The notes under the pieces are model-generated. The model saw nothing but the letters and a program-made list of their open reading frames with translations. It was not told where the DNA came from and made no database searches. Position numbers and translations under genes: made by a program. This document shows positions 53,990 through 64,000 of a stretch of 64,000 bases of DNA, piece by piece (position 1 is the stretch's first letter; each line of letters starts with the position of its first letter). Origin of the DNA: Phoenix dactylifera (Eukaryota > Streptophyta > Magnoliopsida > Arecales > Arecaceae); the NCBI RefSeq assembly GCF_009389715.1, contig NW_024067684.1, forward strand, positions 434,001-498,000. The letters are read 5' to 3'.

Positions 53990-55690
53990 GCAGCTTTTAG
54001 CAGACATAATTAGGGAAGAAGGCTTTGGACTGCAGAAGTCAAATCTAGGTGACAATGGGACTCTGTTTCAGAACAAGGCTCCAAATCCTTTTCATCATTG
54101 TGCATTCTTCTAGTTTTTATTCAATCAAATGTATATGATATGCACCAGCTGATTTTTGCTTGAGTGAACTATCAAAGTTCACCTTGATGTTTTCTGGTTG
54201 TCGGAGGCACCAATGAACACGAGGATGAGGATGGGATAAGGGCTGGAACTCCAGATCCCGGGCACCTGAAGCTCCGTTCTACATCAAGATATCTTCCCTG
54301 TTGGCACTTTGATACTCGCCTATGCAAAGGCTGACCAAAATATCTGTGATGGCAATTGCTTCTCACCATGAATGATCACTTTGTTTCTGCAGTTCCAACA
54401 ATGCCATAGATGTATGCTGGAGTGGAGTTTGAATCTGCCATGCTCATATTAAGTGTTGGTTAAGACAATGTTTAGCATCCAACCAGGTATTGATTGAAGG
54501 CCCCCATCTGATGGATGAGATTCCATAATTGTCTAGAAGAATGCTAGGTAAATATAGCGTGATTGACATCTTTGACTCCATTGTATCCCTAGCAAGTTGA
54601 AGAATGGATCATCCCTCGGCCACAGAATGGAATTGCAAGGAATTTTTTTTCCCAGTTCATCCTCCATACAAGTCTTGATTCTAGGATGCACCTTGAGCAT
54701 CCAAATCTACTTGAAGTTATCAGAACTTTTTTTTTTTGATGTAAATCATCAGAAGCTGTAGTAGCTGTTATATTCACTTTTGTTTTGAAACTCTCACTCC
54801 AACATATGGTCAGCATCTTGAGTGGATGATTGAGGGGTATAAATAATGGAGTGGACAATTTGCTCAGGAAAATATTGATGCATAAGAGTGATGTTCCATT
54901 CACCATTCTGTAGGATTAGATCACTTACAGTATTTAGTATTGATATTAGTTTCATATTAATAAATTTCTATCTCCAAAAGATCTATTGTAGGCATTACTC
55001 TGTAATGTAGCTTTTGAGAATAACAAGATTTTCTGCAGATAATGCATGTTGAATAGAGATTCCAATTGCTGAAGCTGAGGGCTGTAACCTTCCAGCTCTT
55101 ATTTCCTCGTTAAGTTGCTTAACACATGCTCTGTTCCAAGTTTGGAGCACATACTTTGTAGCCTTCAACTTTTAGTTACCTAAAAACTTGGGGAACTAGT
55201 AAATCTTTTGCTCCATGCTCAGTTAATTACTTCCTGGGAAACTTGAATTTGCATCCAAGAATTTTCAAACTGAAAGAGGGAGTTAACAACAATCTTATTC
55301 TCCATTGCAGTCAGCAAAGGACAATGATCTGAACGCACTCTGTTCAAGTGATGCATTCTGGCTTCTGGAAAACTATTCAGCCATCCATTATTAGCCACTC
55401 CAAGTCTAATCTCCCCAGATTCTAGCATTCCAATCCCTATCATTACACCACGTAAATTTTGGCCTATAGTAGCCTAAAATAGTTAGTTCATTACTATGAA
55501 GAAAATCAATGACATTCTGTGCTCCCAACTGACCTTAAACCTCATTTCTCCCTAGCTTAAAATATGCAGTTGAAGTCTCCAGAAATTAGAGTCTATAAAC
55601 AAAGGCTGACTGACTCGGCTGGCTTTTGCCACAGCTCTTTATGCTGCAGGCTGAAGTACTTGCATAAACCTCACCAAGGATCCAAGTGAT
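53990..55690 (-). pseudogene. Decayed LINE (L1-type non-LTR retrotransposon)
   Basis: Reading the minus strand downward, 55690-55219 holds the end of an apurinic endonuclease domain: SGDFNCI, PKFTWCNDRD, then GVANNGWLNSFPEARMHHL and RVRSDHCPLL, and a FQFENSWM motif. Around 55215-55000 follow LTSSPS..LTK-like and LGTEH-like segments that match the linker after the endonuclease. At about 54215-54172, ENIKVNFDSSLK resembles the start of the RNase H domain of plant LINEs. Stops and frameshifts occur throughout, and no reverse transcriptase YxDD box was found between, so the copy is dead and internally degraded. It sits between the 3' ends of the MDAR and P2 genes. Confidence 0.75.
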
Positions 55691-56742
55691 TAAGCTTTGC
55701 AAAGAAAAAAAAAACATAAATTTGATTAAAAGCAAAAACAAAATCAGTTTCCCCTAAATTCAACTTCTAGATTGAAATCAACCCCCATGAATGCCACGAG
55801 AGGGAATAGCTTTTATTTTCCACCTCATGTTGAGGTGTCTGTACTATCTGTCAATAGAACTACCAGAGAGCCTTGTTTCTATAAAAGGCATAAATCAAGA
55901 TCATGGAGATTGAACATCCTCCTGCACATGAGCAGAAGCATGGTTTCCCAGCCCGTTTGCAATTCAAGATAACTCAATTCATTGAAATTGAACAACCTCC
56001 TGCAAGTGAGAGTTCTATGAGGATCAGTGCAGATGTGTTTTGTTTTAACATTGGTTGCACGCTGGACAAGTTTTGGATACTTCAAAAGGACTAAGAAAAA
56101 TCCAAACAACACCTTTTGACTAGCCTTTCTAGATAAGATCCTAAATCATTACAAATGGAATCAAAATAAAGCTGGCTAATGACTATGTAGGAAATGTTGC
56201 AGCATGAGCTCTTTTGGGATTGAGCATGGCTAGTCGTGGTGGGTGTTATTGGATTTGACCGGATTCGGACCTGTCCCAACAAATATGCCAGGGTTGGTAT
56301 GCAAGGACCCATGCAAGCATACTTAGTTCTATACTACGTGGAGCTGCTCCTTAATTAGCTAATCCTTTTCCACAATTTGGTATTTCTTCCTGCTCAATGA
56401 TAAAATACCAAGCAAAAACAAATGAATTCAGACAAAGTATGGAGATGGTCAAATCATCATATCCAACACTATATTGTCAAGGGTAACTAGTTGCAAAATT
56501 CAATCTAAGCAGTCAAACAGATTAAATAAATGACAATGCACATTTAAAGGAAATCCTACAAGTTCCATTTTACTGATTACAGCAAGGGAATAAAAAACAG
56601 CTCAAAATACTAAAGCATATGACTCCTCATTGTTTTGAGAAGAATGAATGAAAGATCTAAATTCAAGTTCTATAAGTCTTTGCAATCTTGCAGGTTAGAT
56701 GATCAAGAAGGCTGCAAAATGAAAATGTAATAGCTGAACCAC
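55691..56742. other. Intergenic DNA and likely 3' UTR of the P2 gene
   Basis: No gene seen. At about 55920-56000 a 33-bp theme (TTGAACATCCTCCTGCACATGAG / TTGAACAACCTCCTGCAAGTGAG) occurs twice. The last few hundred bases before 56743 probably hold the P2 3' UTR. Confidence 0.4.
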
Positions 56743-58196
56743 TCAATCAAACAAACTGAAGCCCATATCCTGCAGCAAATGAGGAAAAAAAAAAAAAAGA
56801 ATCAGGCATAATCTAGTAAAGATTTAGTCAGGGATCAATTTCAAATAATGGCAATATTGAAGAAAAGTAGGAAGCTGCTGTTGATTTTTGACATATCAAA
56901 TATCAGCTGTGCGCCAGCACTAGGGAGGTGGGCCAGATGTTTGCTTATTTTATCCCGGACAGCAAAGAAGTTGTTCAGCCCATCATATCCATCCAGATTA
57001 CTTGTTTGCCAGAAATCTCTTCTGTACCGCAACTGGCAATAATGTTTTATGGATAGGTTTACTGGACTAAACAACTCCTTCCTTTTTGATATAAAAAGCA
57101 CATGCAATTCTGCCTATGCGGCTGTTGGATAGGACCTGACAGAGTGTGCAATACTTAAAAAGGTAGAGGAGTTCCACGTCATGTGCATCCAGATACCTTA
57201 AGACAAGCTAGGCTTGGCATTACTCTTAAAGGACATGTCTAATCCACTATAATACATATAAGAGCAGGTTATGGCATGGCCTTTGTGGCATCTAAGAAGG
57301 CCAAACCTAAATATAAAAGGAAGACATGTTCGATACCTTGGGGATAGGCAGACATGTTTGGTACCTCAGGGATATAAAAGACATAAATGGATGTGATGAA
57401 TTATACCCGCATTCTAAGAATATGACAGAGTATCATATACCAACACTTACGTCATCTGATTCTTCCTTCTCTTCTACTTTCTCTTCCTTTTTGGGCTCTG
57501 CTGCAGCAGGAGCTGCTGCAGCACCACCACCACCTCCACTAGGTGCTGCCACCGCCATGGCACCAGCACCAGAAGGGACTGAGGCATATTTCTCCCTCCC
57601 GCATGCAACTAGTTCTGTTATGTCTTTACCTTTAACTTCAGATAAGAGGAACTCAATCCTATCATCACCGGCTTCAACTCCAACTGTCAACCATAAGGGA
57701 AAACATTCAGTTGATCGAGCAGGAAAATTTCAGGCTAGACAAATAATTCTGAAGTCCAGATTTGAGAGCTCTCCCCTACATAATATATTTTGCAGAAGAT
57801 TTTATCACAAAAATTGCTTGAGACATGAGGGCCAGCTAGGAACTTGGATATATTTGTTACAAAGGTACTAGGGATTATGTTATTCTCACCCAGAACTGTA
57901 CAACAGACTAGTACAGAAGATCAAAGCTAATTCATGACTTTAAAGTAACAATACCTTGAGACTATCTATTATATAAATCGAGTAACATCTGATTGAGCAA
58001 TATAACATATATAACAAAAGAAATGGAATCAGTGAATCATCATGAGGGACTCTAATAACTCAAAATAGCTAGAAGAAGGAACCAGAAGGACCAAGAAACA
58101 ACACATACCTGATCCTAGGATATCCTTGAGATCATCAGAAGATGGATTGTTATTCCCACCCAGAACAGCAAGTAAATAAGCAGCAATCACCTTCAT
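56743..58196 (-). CDS. 60S acidic ribosomal protein P2
   Basis: Three coding exons on the minus strand: 58196-58109, 57683-57451 and 56769-56743. All introns are GT-AG and frame is kept; the product is 115 residues, normal for plant P2. P2 pairs with P1 in the lateral stalk of the large ribosomal subunit and recruits elongation factors. Visible parts: the helical N-terminal dimerisation domain ([52 protein letters not shown]), a Gly/Ala hinge (about 68-90), an acidic Lys/Glu stretch ([14 protein letters not shown]) and the universal tail DMGFSLFD. The tail is encoded alone by the 27-nt last exon, 681 bp from the previous one. If that intron were retained, the frame would end DDVSVGI without the tail. 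The start Met is the first codon after a splice acceptor (CAG then G-ATG) that joins the 5' UTR exon. Confidence 0.95.
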
Positions 58197-58197
58197 C

Positions 58198-60241
58198 CTG
58201 AACATGATAAGCCCATGAGATTGAAATACAATTCACAAATCCAACATAATACGAACTAGTTGAGACATTCTTCCCAACATCCTCAAAACCAAGCAGTCAG
58301 AAGAAGGCTACACAAAAACCATGGAAAAGACAATTGCAAATTAACTGGCACTCTGGAACCAATTGCGTCAAACTTCATCAGAGGAAAGTAAGAAGAGAAA
58401 AGAAACAGAGATAGGATAAATTAGACACATGTTATGCAAAAAGAAAAGAATCTATTAGTCCCAGAAACATTACCCTAAATATATGAGGACATAGTTTTCG
58501 ATGTGAAATATGACATACAGCATCATATCAATCCTAAAATAGATGGCAGAAGGTTTTACTGTGTGCATCATAGATTCAAGAAGAGCCATTATTCGTGAAT
58601 AAGTGAATATTCAAGAACAAAATCGATCATCTCATAGATTCAAGGGCAACAAAAGTTCCCAGCCTTCACAGTGGGGATATAAGAGCATCATAACAGTTTT
58701 AAGAAAAGAGAATAGATTCTACTTGCCAAGTTTCATCAAACAACTATCTGTATCAACTATAATATATGTTGACAACTACATGATCAGCTTCAAAAACATA
58801 TGCAGCATCAGTAATTATATACAATGTGGAGTTAATACCAGTTTGACTACAAGCAGTAAAAATCAACTCAGCCATAAGGATTTTCCTTTGTGTGTGTTGC
58901 TCCATCACCCTTCACATTCAATAAAAGTTTACTAATACATCACTCAGACCCCTTTCAAACCCTTGACATATTCTGCTGATCATATTGCCCAATGGCCTAT
59001 TTTGTGCATGTTAATGTTTTAAATCCTTATTGCTCAGTATAAAGGAAGAAAGAAAAAGTAGGTTCTCCATACCTTGATCCTCAACTGACAATACCAGCTA
59101 TTGGTCATCTTTCAATGTTTCGTATCATTATTATTGAACAATCCAAATTCTCAAATAGAATTGCTGGTCAGATATGATATTAGACACATTGACGGAGAAA
59201 AGCGACTACAATTTTCAGTTCACCAACAAGATGATGCATTTATATAGTGTTGCATATTGTACTTTCCATGGTTTCACTAACATTCTCATGTCCACAAAAA
59301 TCAATTTCTCAACCTATTTTCAAGCACCAACATATTATCAATGTTCTAATTTACATAATGCTGACTCCTTATCATGTAAATATTTACAAGAATTTTCGAC
59401 ATCATCCCTTTTTTTTTGTTTATAATAATCTTATGCCTTTTGATTAGATAGGATATCAATGACTTCAGGTATCCATCAGATGTCAATTTGGATTGAAGAA
59501 CCATATCTCCATCTACATAGCTAGTAAAAGAACAGCAATGAACATCAAGTAAAGTAGAATTTAAATGCCTCCTCTGAAACTTGCTTTGCACTCATAATTA
59601 AACACCCCGCAAACTGCAACCACTAGAACCAAGATGTCACGCCTCACCTGCCAGCATTCAATGACCCAATACATGTATAAGTATACAAGATACAGTCCTC
59701 AAGCTAACCCATGTAATTATTTTTGGTAGGTGACATTGTTACACATGCTTCATTGTCCTAGCAACGCATGGTCTAAATTGTCAGAATTTAGCACCTATCA
59801 TACCATAATCTCAGATGAATCCTTCACTGTTTTTTTTTCTTTTTTTCCAAGCTAACATACTTTCCAAATAAAATTGATTAGGGATCAAGAGTAGCAACAG
59901 ATTCTTATCATGCTGAATAGCTAATGCCAGGACAGCACAACAATGAATGCCATGGTTAAAACTGCCAACTAGAAGTATAAATTACAGAAAGAGTTGTTTC
60001 AGAATAATACTACGAAACATGTTTACTAGATTATTAGTTTTGAAGCAACAATGTATAGATAAAACTAGAATCTATTGCGTTGAAATAAACATGGATTCGC
60101 ATCAAATCAAAACAGACCATACTATGATATTTCCAATATCTCAACATGATTTGCTTCTGTGCACAGATTCAACTATAAAATTCAAGATTTGCTACTCTGA
60201 TCGAAGGTTATAGAAGACAAGAAAAGGAGAAGTAAGAATAC
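58198..60241 (-). other. 5' UTR intron of the P2 gene
   Basis: An acceptor (GTTCAG) ends one base before the ATG at 58196. A fitting donor, GGGAG|GTATTC, is at 60242/60241 at the end of a leader-like exon that follows a TATA box. Length about 2.04 kb. Leader introns right before the ATG are common in plant ribosomal-protein genes and often raise expression (general knowledge). I see no gene inside it. Confidence 0.65.
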
Positions 60242-60601
60242 CTCCCAAGGGCTGATCGGACACGAGGCCTGCCGCTCTAGGGTTTTCAGAGGGAAGGGGA
60301 AGCCCCTCTATGGTGTATATATACGGATTGGAGGGTTTACGATGATCTCTCTAGGGTTTTTGGTGGTCCAGATTTTGAAATCCCTGACCGTTGATTCATC
60401 AACGGACGTTACCTGATCAGTGAGTTGGGCCGTTTCGTGGACCGGTCCAAGCGGGGTCCAGCTCCGGCCCAATTGGACAATTGGACGAGAAAGTTGGAGG
60501 CGAACGATATTTGAACCCAGAGAATGCCAAACAAAATGCCTGAGAGCCACAAAGTAAGCAGCAGCAGCTCCTCATTCATCCGAGTATTTGATGATGGCCC
60601 A
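60242..60601 (-). promoter_or_regulatory. P2 leader exon and promoter with telo-boxes, TATA box and site II elements
   Basis: Read on the minus strand: TATA box GTATATATACACC at about 60312-60324; telo-box AAAACCCTA at 60352-60360 and again at 60278-60286 near the expected start of transcription; site II-type TGGGCC at 60596-60601 and 60466-60471, and one in the other orientation at 60426-60431. The leader exon runs from roughly 60290 to 60242. Telo-box plus site II is the signature of plant ribosomal-protein promoters bound by TCP and telo-box factors in dividing cells. Confidence 0.75.
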
Positions 60602-61379
60602 CGCAAAGCTGGCATCTGATTGATTCGAATTGAATTAGGTTTCTTAGTGGCTTCATGAGTAATTATTGGTTTATTTATATGCTGAGAGTGGTGTGATTCA
60701 TGCACCTGGTTTAGAGAGTGTTTGATGGAATTCTTCAACCATAACTGCTGTTATGGGGATTCATCTTTTTGGGCGACCATCAGTGTGGAAAGATTTAGCG
60801 ATCCTGCTTCGCGTCTTCTTTGGTGACAGCGTCTCGGGTGCTTGTTTTGGATTTGGAGCTTCAGCAGTTGAGAAGCAAGTGGATTGCTATGTCATCTGGA
60901 TCCGACTAATTCTTGAGGGAGAGATCATTGTTATGTACATATGACTTGGATTTGTCACACCAGGCTTTCCATTCATCAAAGAGAAGGAAAGAAGGCTATG
61001 GACCTCCTCAGAAATTGCATTCATTCACCTTGAAATCTGAGGAGTACATCTTTAATTTAGTTAATCATTGATTGCTTTGTTGCTGGTGCAATTGGAGGAG
61101 GGAAGGAGCTCAACTGACTTATACTAAAGCTAGGTTCTAGATAGCTGCATATGTTGGCAATCCAGTTTTGGATTTTTTTGCACGATGTAGATTTCTTGAT
61201 GAACCTTTATAAATATTAAAGAAATGGATGAAGTAATTGCGAAAAGCGGGTGCACAAGCAGAAATGGGAGTGCATTTTGGTGGTGGTATGGGGAAGCAGA
61301 CCTTTGAGGAAGAGGAAACAAAAGGACAAGGAAATGCTCAGGTTTGCAGGTGCAAGGACGGAGTTTTTGGAGAGATTTC
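60602..61379. other. Intergenic DNA, no gene seen
   Basis: The frame at 60753-60944 has no recognised domain. Nothing else can be supported. Confidence 0.4.
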
Positions 61380-61920
61380 GAAGCTGGCCTGCCAACCTAA
61401 GTTGAAGTTACTTCCTAGTAAGAACAATAAGATATCATATAATGGAACTCTATGATCATCAGGCAGGTTTGTCGGGATGATTTCAAAGGAGCATTTGAGT
61501 TTTTGAAAGAAATGTCTATGGAAGGCATAAATCCAAATTTTTGTACCTATTCTAGTAATCTGACTCTTTGTGCCGATCTTCAAGAAGTACAGTTTGGGTC
61601 CTCAAAACCACTGCTGCATCATTAAACCAAGAATCGGTAAAGACGAATCCACCGGAAGCGCACTCAATGACATGTAAGCTAATTGTGGAAGATTGAATGA
61701 TGCTCAGAAAGTTCTAATCCATTCAAGAACTTGGTTTCTTGGAATGACATGCCTGTTGGTGGGGGGGGGGGGGGGGGGGGGATCACTAGAGATCCTCAGC
61801 ATGATGTGAAAGGAAAGGAAAGCAACACAAAGCCATGAAGTATTAATAAGACATTTAAGGGGTTGACAGTCAGATGGTTGATGCAGGATATGCACCCAAA
61901 TAAGTTAATTTGCATTATGA
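61380..61920 (+). pseudogene. PPR (pentatricopeptide repeat) pseudogene fragment
   Basis: Pieces of PPR repeats appear in order but in shifting frames: GMIS near 61475, then EFLKEMSMEGINPNFCTYSS with LTLCADLQEVQFG (about 61494-61600), CIIKPRIG (about 61612), an ALNDM-stop-ANCGRLNDAQKV stretch (about 61660-61715), KNLVSWNDMPVG (about 61725-61760), and after a 21-G run QMVDAGYAPK (about 61873). These match the P-L-S type repeats of plant organelle RNA-editing or processing PPR proteins. Stops and frameshifts show it is not functional, and neither end of a full gene is present. The poly-G run interrupts it exactly after VSWNDMPVG. Confidence 0.65.
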
Positions 61921-62296
61921 ATAAAAGAAGAGCTAATCAGTAGCATATATTAAGTTTCTGAATAGAACAGGATTTACCTCATTAAATTTGAGAATGTGAC
62001 AGAGAGCAGAAGAAACAGTTTATTCTGCAAGATACATCAATTATGAGGGATCCTCAATGCGGTCACTACTATATGTTGCAAAAAGTATGATCTTTCAGTT
62101 GCACCTCCATGCAAGGTGAACTGCCTTTTGGTCTCACTTACTGAGGTAAAAATGATTGAATTCTGCATTTAAAGCCAGGAGAAACTCCAGCATTTAACAT
62201 GTGACATAATCATCTTGAGGTAATAAGTGAATCAGTGGAACATGGTTGGACAATATCCAAGTAGCTGCATCCATATGGCTGATCAGATTCAGGGAT

Positions 62297-62750
62297 TTAA
62301 TAGGTGCAGAGAAAATGCTCGATTTTAGGCATCAACGGATGGCAGAGATTTGCTGAACCAGAGCATGTAAGTGACATGGATGTGTCAGGCAATAAACATG
62401 AGTCAAACCTTTTGGAAGTTGATGATCTTATTACTCTTTGTGAGATATTTACCATCTCCAGTGGTTTTAATCTTACTTTCAATGGATTATCAGCAGTGAA
62501 TCCAATCCTTGGACCTGCTCCGGAGCACCATTTAAACCTAAGTTGATGCCCAAGCTGGAAAGAACTCATTTTCCTCATGGAGTTGATCTTCTCTATCACT
62601 GCCCTTTGGAGAGTCTCTGCTATTGGTTTTCCAAGGTCACTGAACAATGTCCCTTTACAGTGGCTTCTAGCCTCCCACCCTTGAAGTTGTGGTTGGCTCC
62701 ATTAATTAGATCTTTCCCTGCATTGATAAGCACTCTGATTCTTGGAAGTG
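62297..62750 (-). pseudogene. Possible fragment of a plant calmodulin-binding (IQM-like) gene
   Basis: The minus-strand frame at 62647-62297 reads DLGKPIAETLQRAVIEKINSM, then QLRFKWCSGAGPRIGFTADN, PLKVRLKPLEMVNISQRV. The GAGPRIG...L..LE.VN.S.RV pattern looks like a conserved region of plant calmodulin-binding IQM-type proteins, from memory only. It has no splice structure I can join upstream or downstream. It may be a gene scrap or part of a gene that extends in a way I cannot see. Confidence 0.35.
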
Positions 62751-63189
62751 TGGAAACTGATACAACTTAAATAATCTTCTCCACTTGTGCTGGAGGTTGT
62801 TTCATGTCTTCATAGTAGTCCTTGGTATTTAATGAAGGGATCTGGAAAAGATATCAGCTCAAAAGTTTTGTTTTATTCAAACAGAATCAGAAGATTTTAT
62901 GATATTGTTTGTAAACCATGCAAAATTATGTGGTATGTATTTATTCTATACCTGAACTTCATTAAGATCAACTTCATTTTCTCTGAGGAACATCAAGAAG
63001 TTCTCAAAGTTCTCATATGTTTTAGCCTAATGGTTTTGAAGTTAAAAGTAAAGACGACAAGGCAGAATTAAAGAGATTATTATATAGCCTCGAACAATCT
63101 TCAAGACAATGGTGCTTGAAGTTCCACCTACCTTTACTAGAGATTGGTTACAAAATGAGCCTACTAGATTACTGTATATTTGGAACTGC

Positions 63190-64000
63190 TAAGGTAAGTT
63201 ATCAATATTTTCTTTATATGTAGATGACATATTGCTAGCTAGCAATAACATGAATATGATGGAGACAACAAAATCATATCTTGGATCCACATTTGAAATG
63301 AAAGATACGGGAGAAGCCTCTTAGGAATAAGAATTTGTCGGGAGATAGAAAATCGAGAATATTATATTTGGATCAAGAAAAGTACTTAGAAAAGGTACTA
63401 AAAAAGATTCTATATACAAGACTATAAATCTTTAAATACCCTTGTTAACAAAGAATAGTGTTTGAGTAAATCAATCTATCCACAATGTAAGGATAAGAAG
63501 GAAGAAATGCAAAAAATCCCTTATGCACAAGTATTGGGCAGTCTCTTGTATGCCATGACAAGCACAAGGTCAGACATATGTCATGGAGTTGGATTAGTAA
63601 GCAGGTATCAATCAAATCTAGGTAGGAGACATTAGCAAGCAGTCAAAAGAATTTTTAGATACTTACAAAGAACAAAGCAAATTAAACTTTGCTTTGGACT
63701 AAGTGATCTACAAATAGTTAGCTAGTTTGACGCAGATTTTGTAGGTGGTGTAAACGATAGAAAATATACTAGCGGCCATATATTTTTCTTTGGTGAAATG
63801 GCTATTTCTTAGGAACATGAGAAACAAGAATGTGTTGCTAAATATATAGCATATAGCATGGCAACAAGCACTGTAGTGTACATAAGACGACTTATAGAAA
63901 GTCTTGAACTTGGTATACCAATAGATCCTATAAAGTTGCTGAGTGATAATAAGTTTGTTATCTCACTAATTAAGAGGGGAGTAAATAGTTCTAAAGATAA
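63190..64000 (+). pseudogene. Ty1-copia pol remnant (reverse transcriptase end and RNase H), runs off the window
   Basis: Copia motifs in order: LYVDDILLASNNMN (RT active-site YVDD, about 63215), FEMKDTGEAS, then in another frame LGIRICREIE, PYAQVLGSLLYAMTSTRSDI (about 63522), QAVKRIFRYLQRTK, and the RNase H stretch FDADFVGGVNDRKYTSGHIFF with ECVAKYIA and LLSDNK. The frame breaks after GEAS, and several in-frame stops occur (for example after GEMAIS), so it is dead. The RT is cut short on the left near 63190. The element should continue beyond 64000 toward its 3' LTR. Confidence 0.85.

Noticed and set aside
57326..57871. 181-residue plus-strand Ser/Ala/Pro-rich frame
   Set aside because: It is the complement of the P2 second coding exon.

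Overview
This is plant nuclear DNA: AT-rich, gene-poor, with GT-AG introns that reach 4.6 kb because mobile elements sit inside them. Four protein-coding genes can be read with confidence. The product types, intron sizes and repeat style suit a flowering plant. A monocot, perhaps a palm, is my guess only; no diagnostic marker was checked.

Layout. 0.4-2.7 kb: decayed Ty3-gypsy chromovirus on the minus strand (3' LTR start, chromodomain, integrase, RNase H). 2.77-3.25 kb: complete non-autonomous DNA element with long terminal inverted repeats. 5.0-5.7 kb: another terminal-inverted-repeat element holding a poly-C run. 6.9-8.3 kb (minus): intronless GT34 xyloglucan xylosyltransferase-like gene. 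8.3-12.9 kb: AT-rich intergenic DNA with three copies of one foldback MITE family and a 280-bp alternating purine-pyrimidine tract. 13.0-34.5 kb (plus): a 13-exon CYP71-type nuclear WD40-cyclophilin gene spread over 21.5 kb. Its introns hold a SINE with a perfect 9-bp target duplication, two hAT-like elements with near-perfect 8-bp duplications, other MITE-like repeats and four diverged local duplications. 35-47.7 kb: no recognisable gene; a hAT-like copy, microsatellites and two unusual tandem-repeat blocks. 47.9-53.4 kb (plus): 10-exon monodehydroascorbate reductase ending in a peroxisomal-signal-like tripeptide. 54.0-55.7 kb: decayed LINE (minus). 56.7-60.3 kb (minus): acidic ribosomal protein P2, with a 5'UTR intron, a 27-nt last coding exon and a classic ribosomal-protein promoter. 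61.4-61.9 kb: PPR pseudogene fragment. 62.3-62.75 kb: uncertain gene fragment (minus). 63.2-64.0 kb: Ty1-copia pol remnant running off the window.

The four genes do unrelated housekeeping jobs (cell-wall hemicellulose side chains, chromatin-linked prolyl isomerase, ascorbate recycling, translation elongation) and show no sign of forming a cluster. I found no new multi-gene system. The most noteworthy observations concern repeat biology: one gene loaded with datable insertions and local duplications, recurrent poly-C tracts that often lie in repeats, and tandem blocks of unknown origin. Exon coordinates were joined by hand from splice sites, reading frame and remembered family sequence; every junction keeps frame and the totals are 621, 434 and 115 residues.
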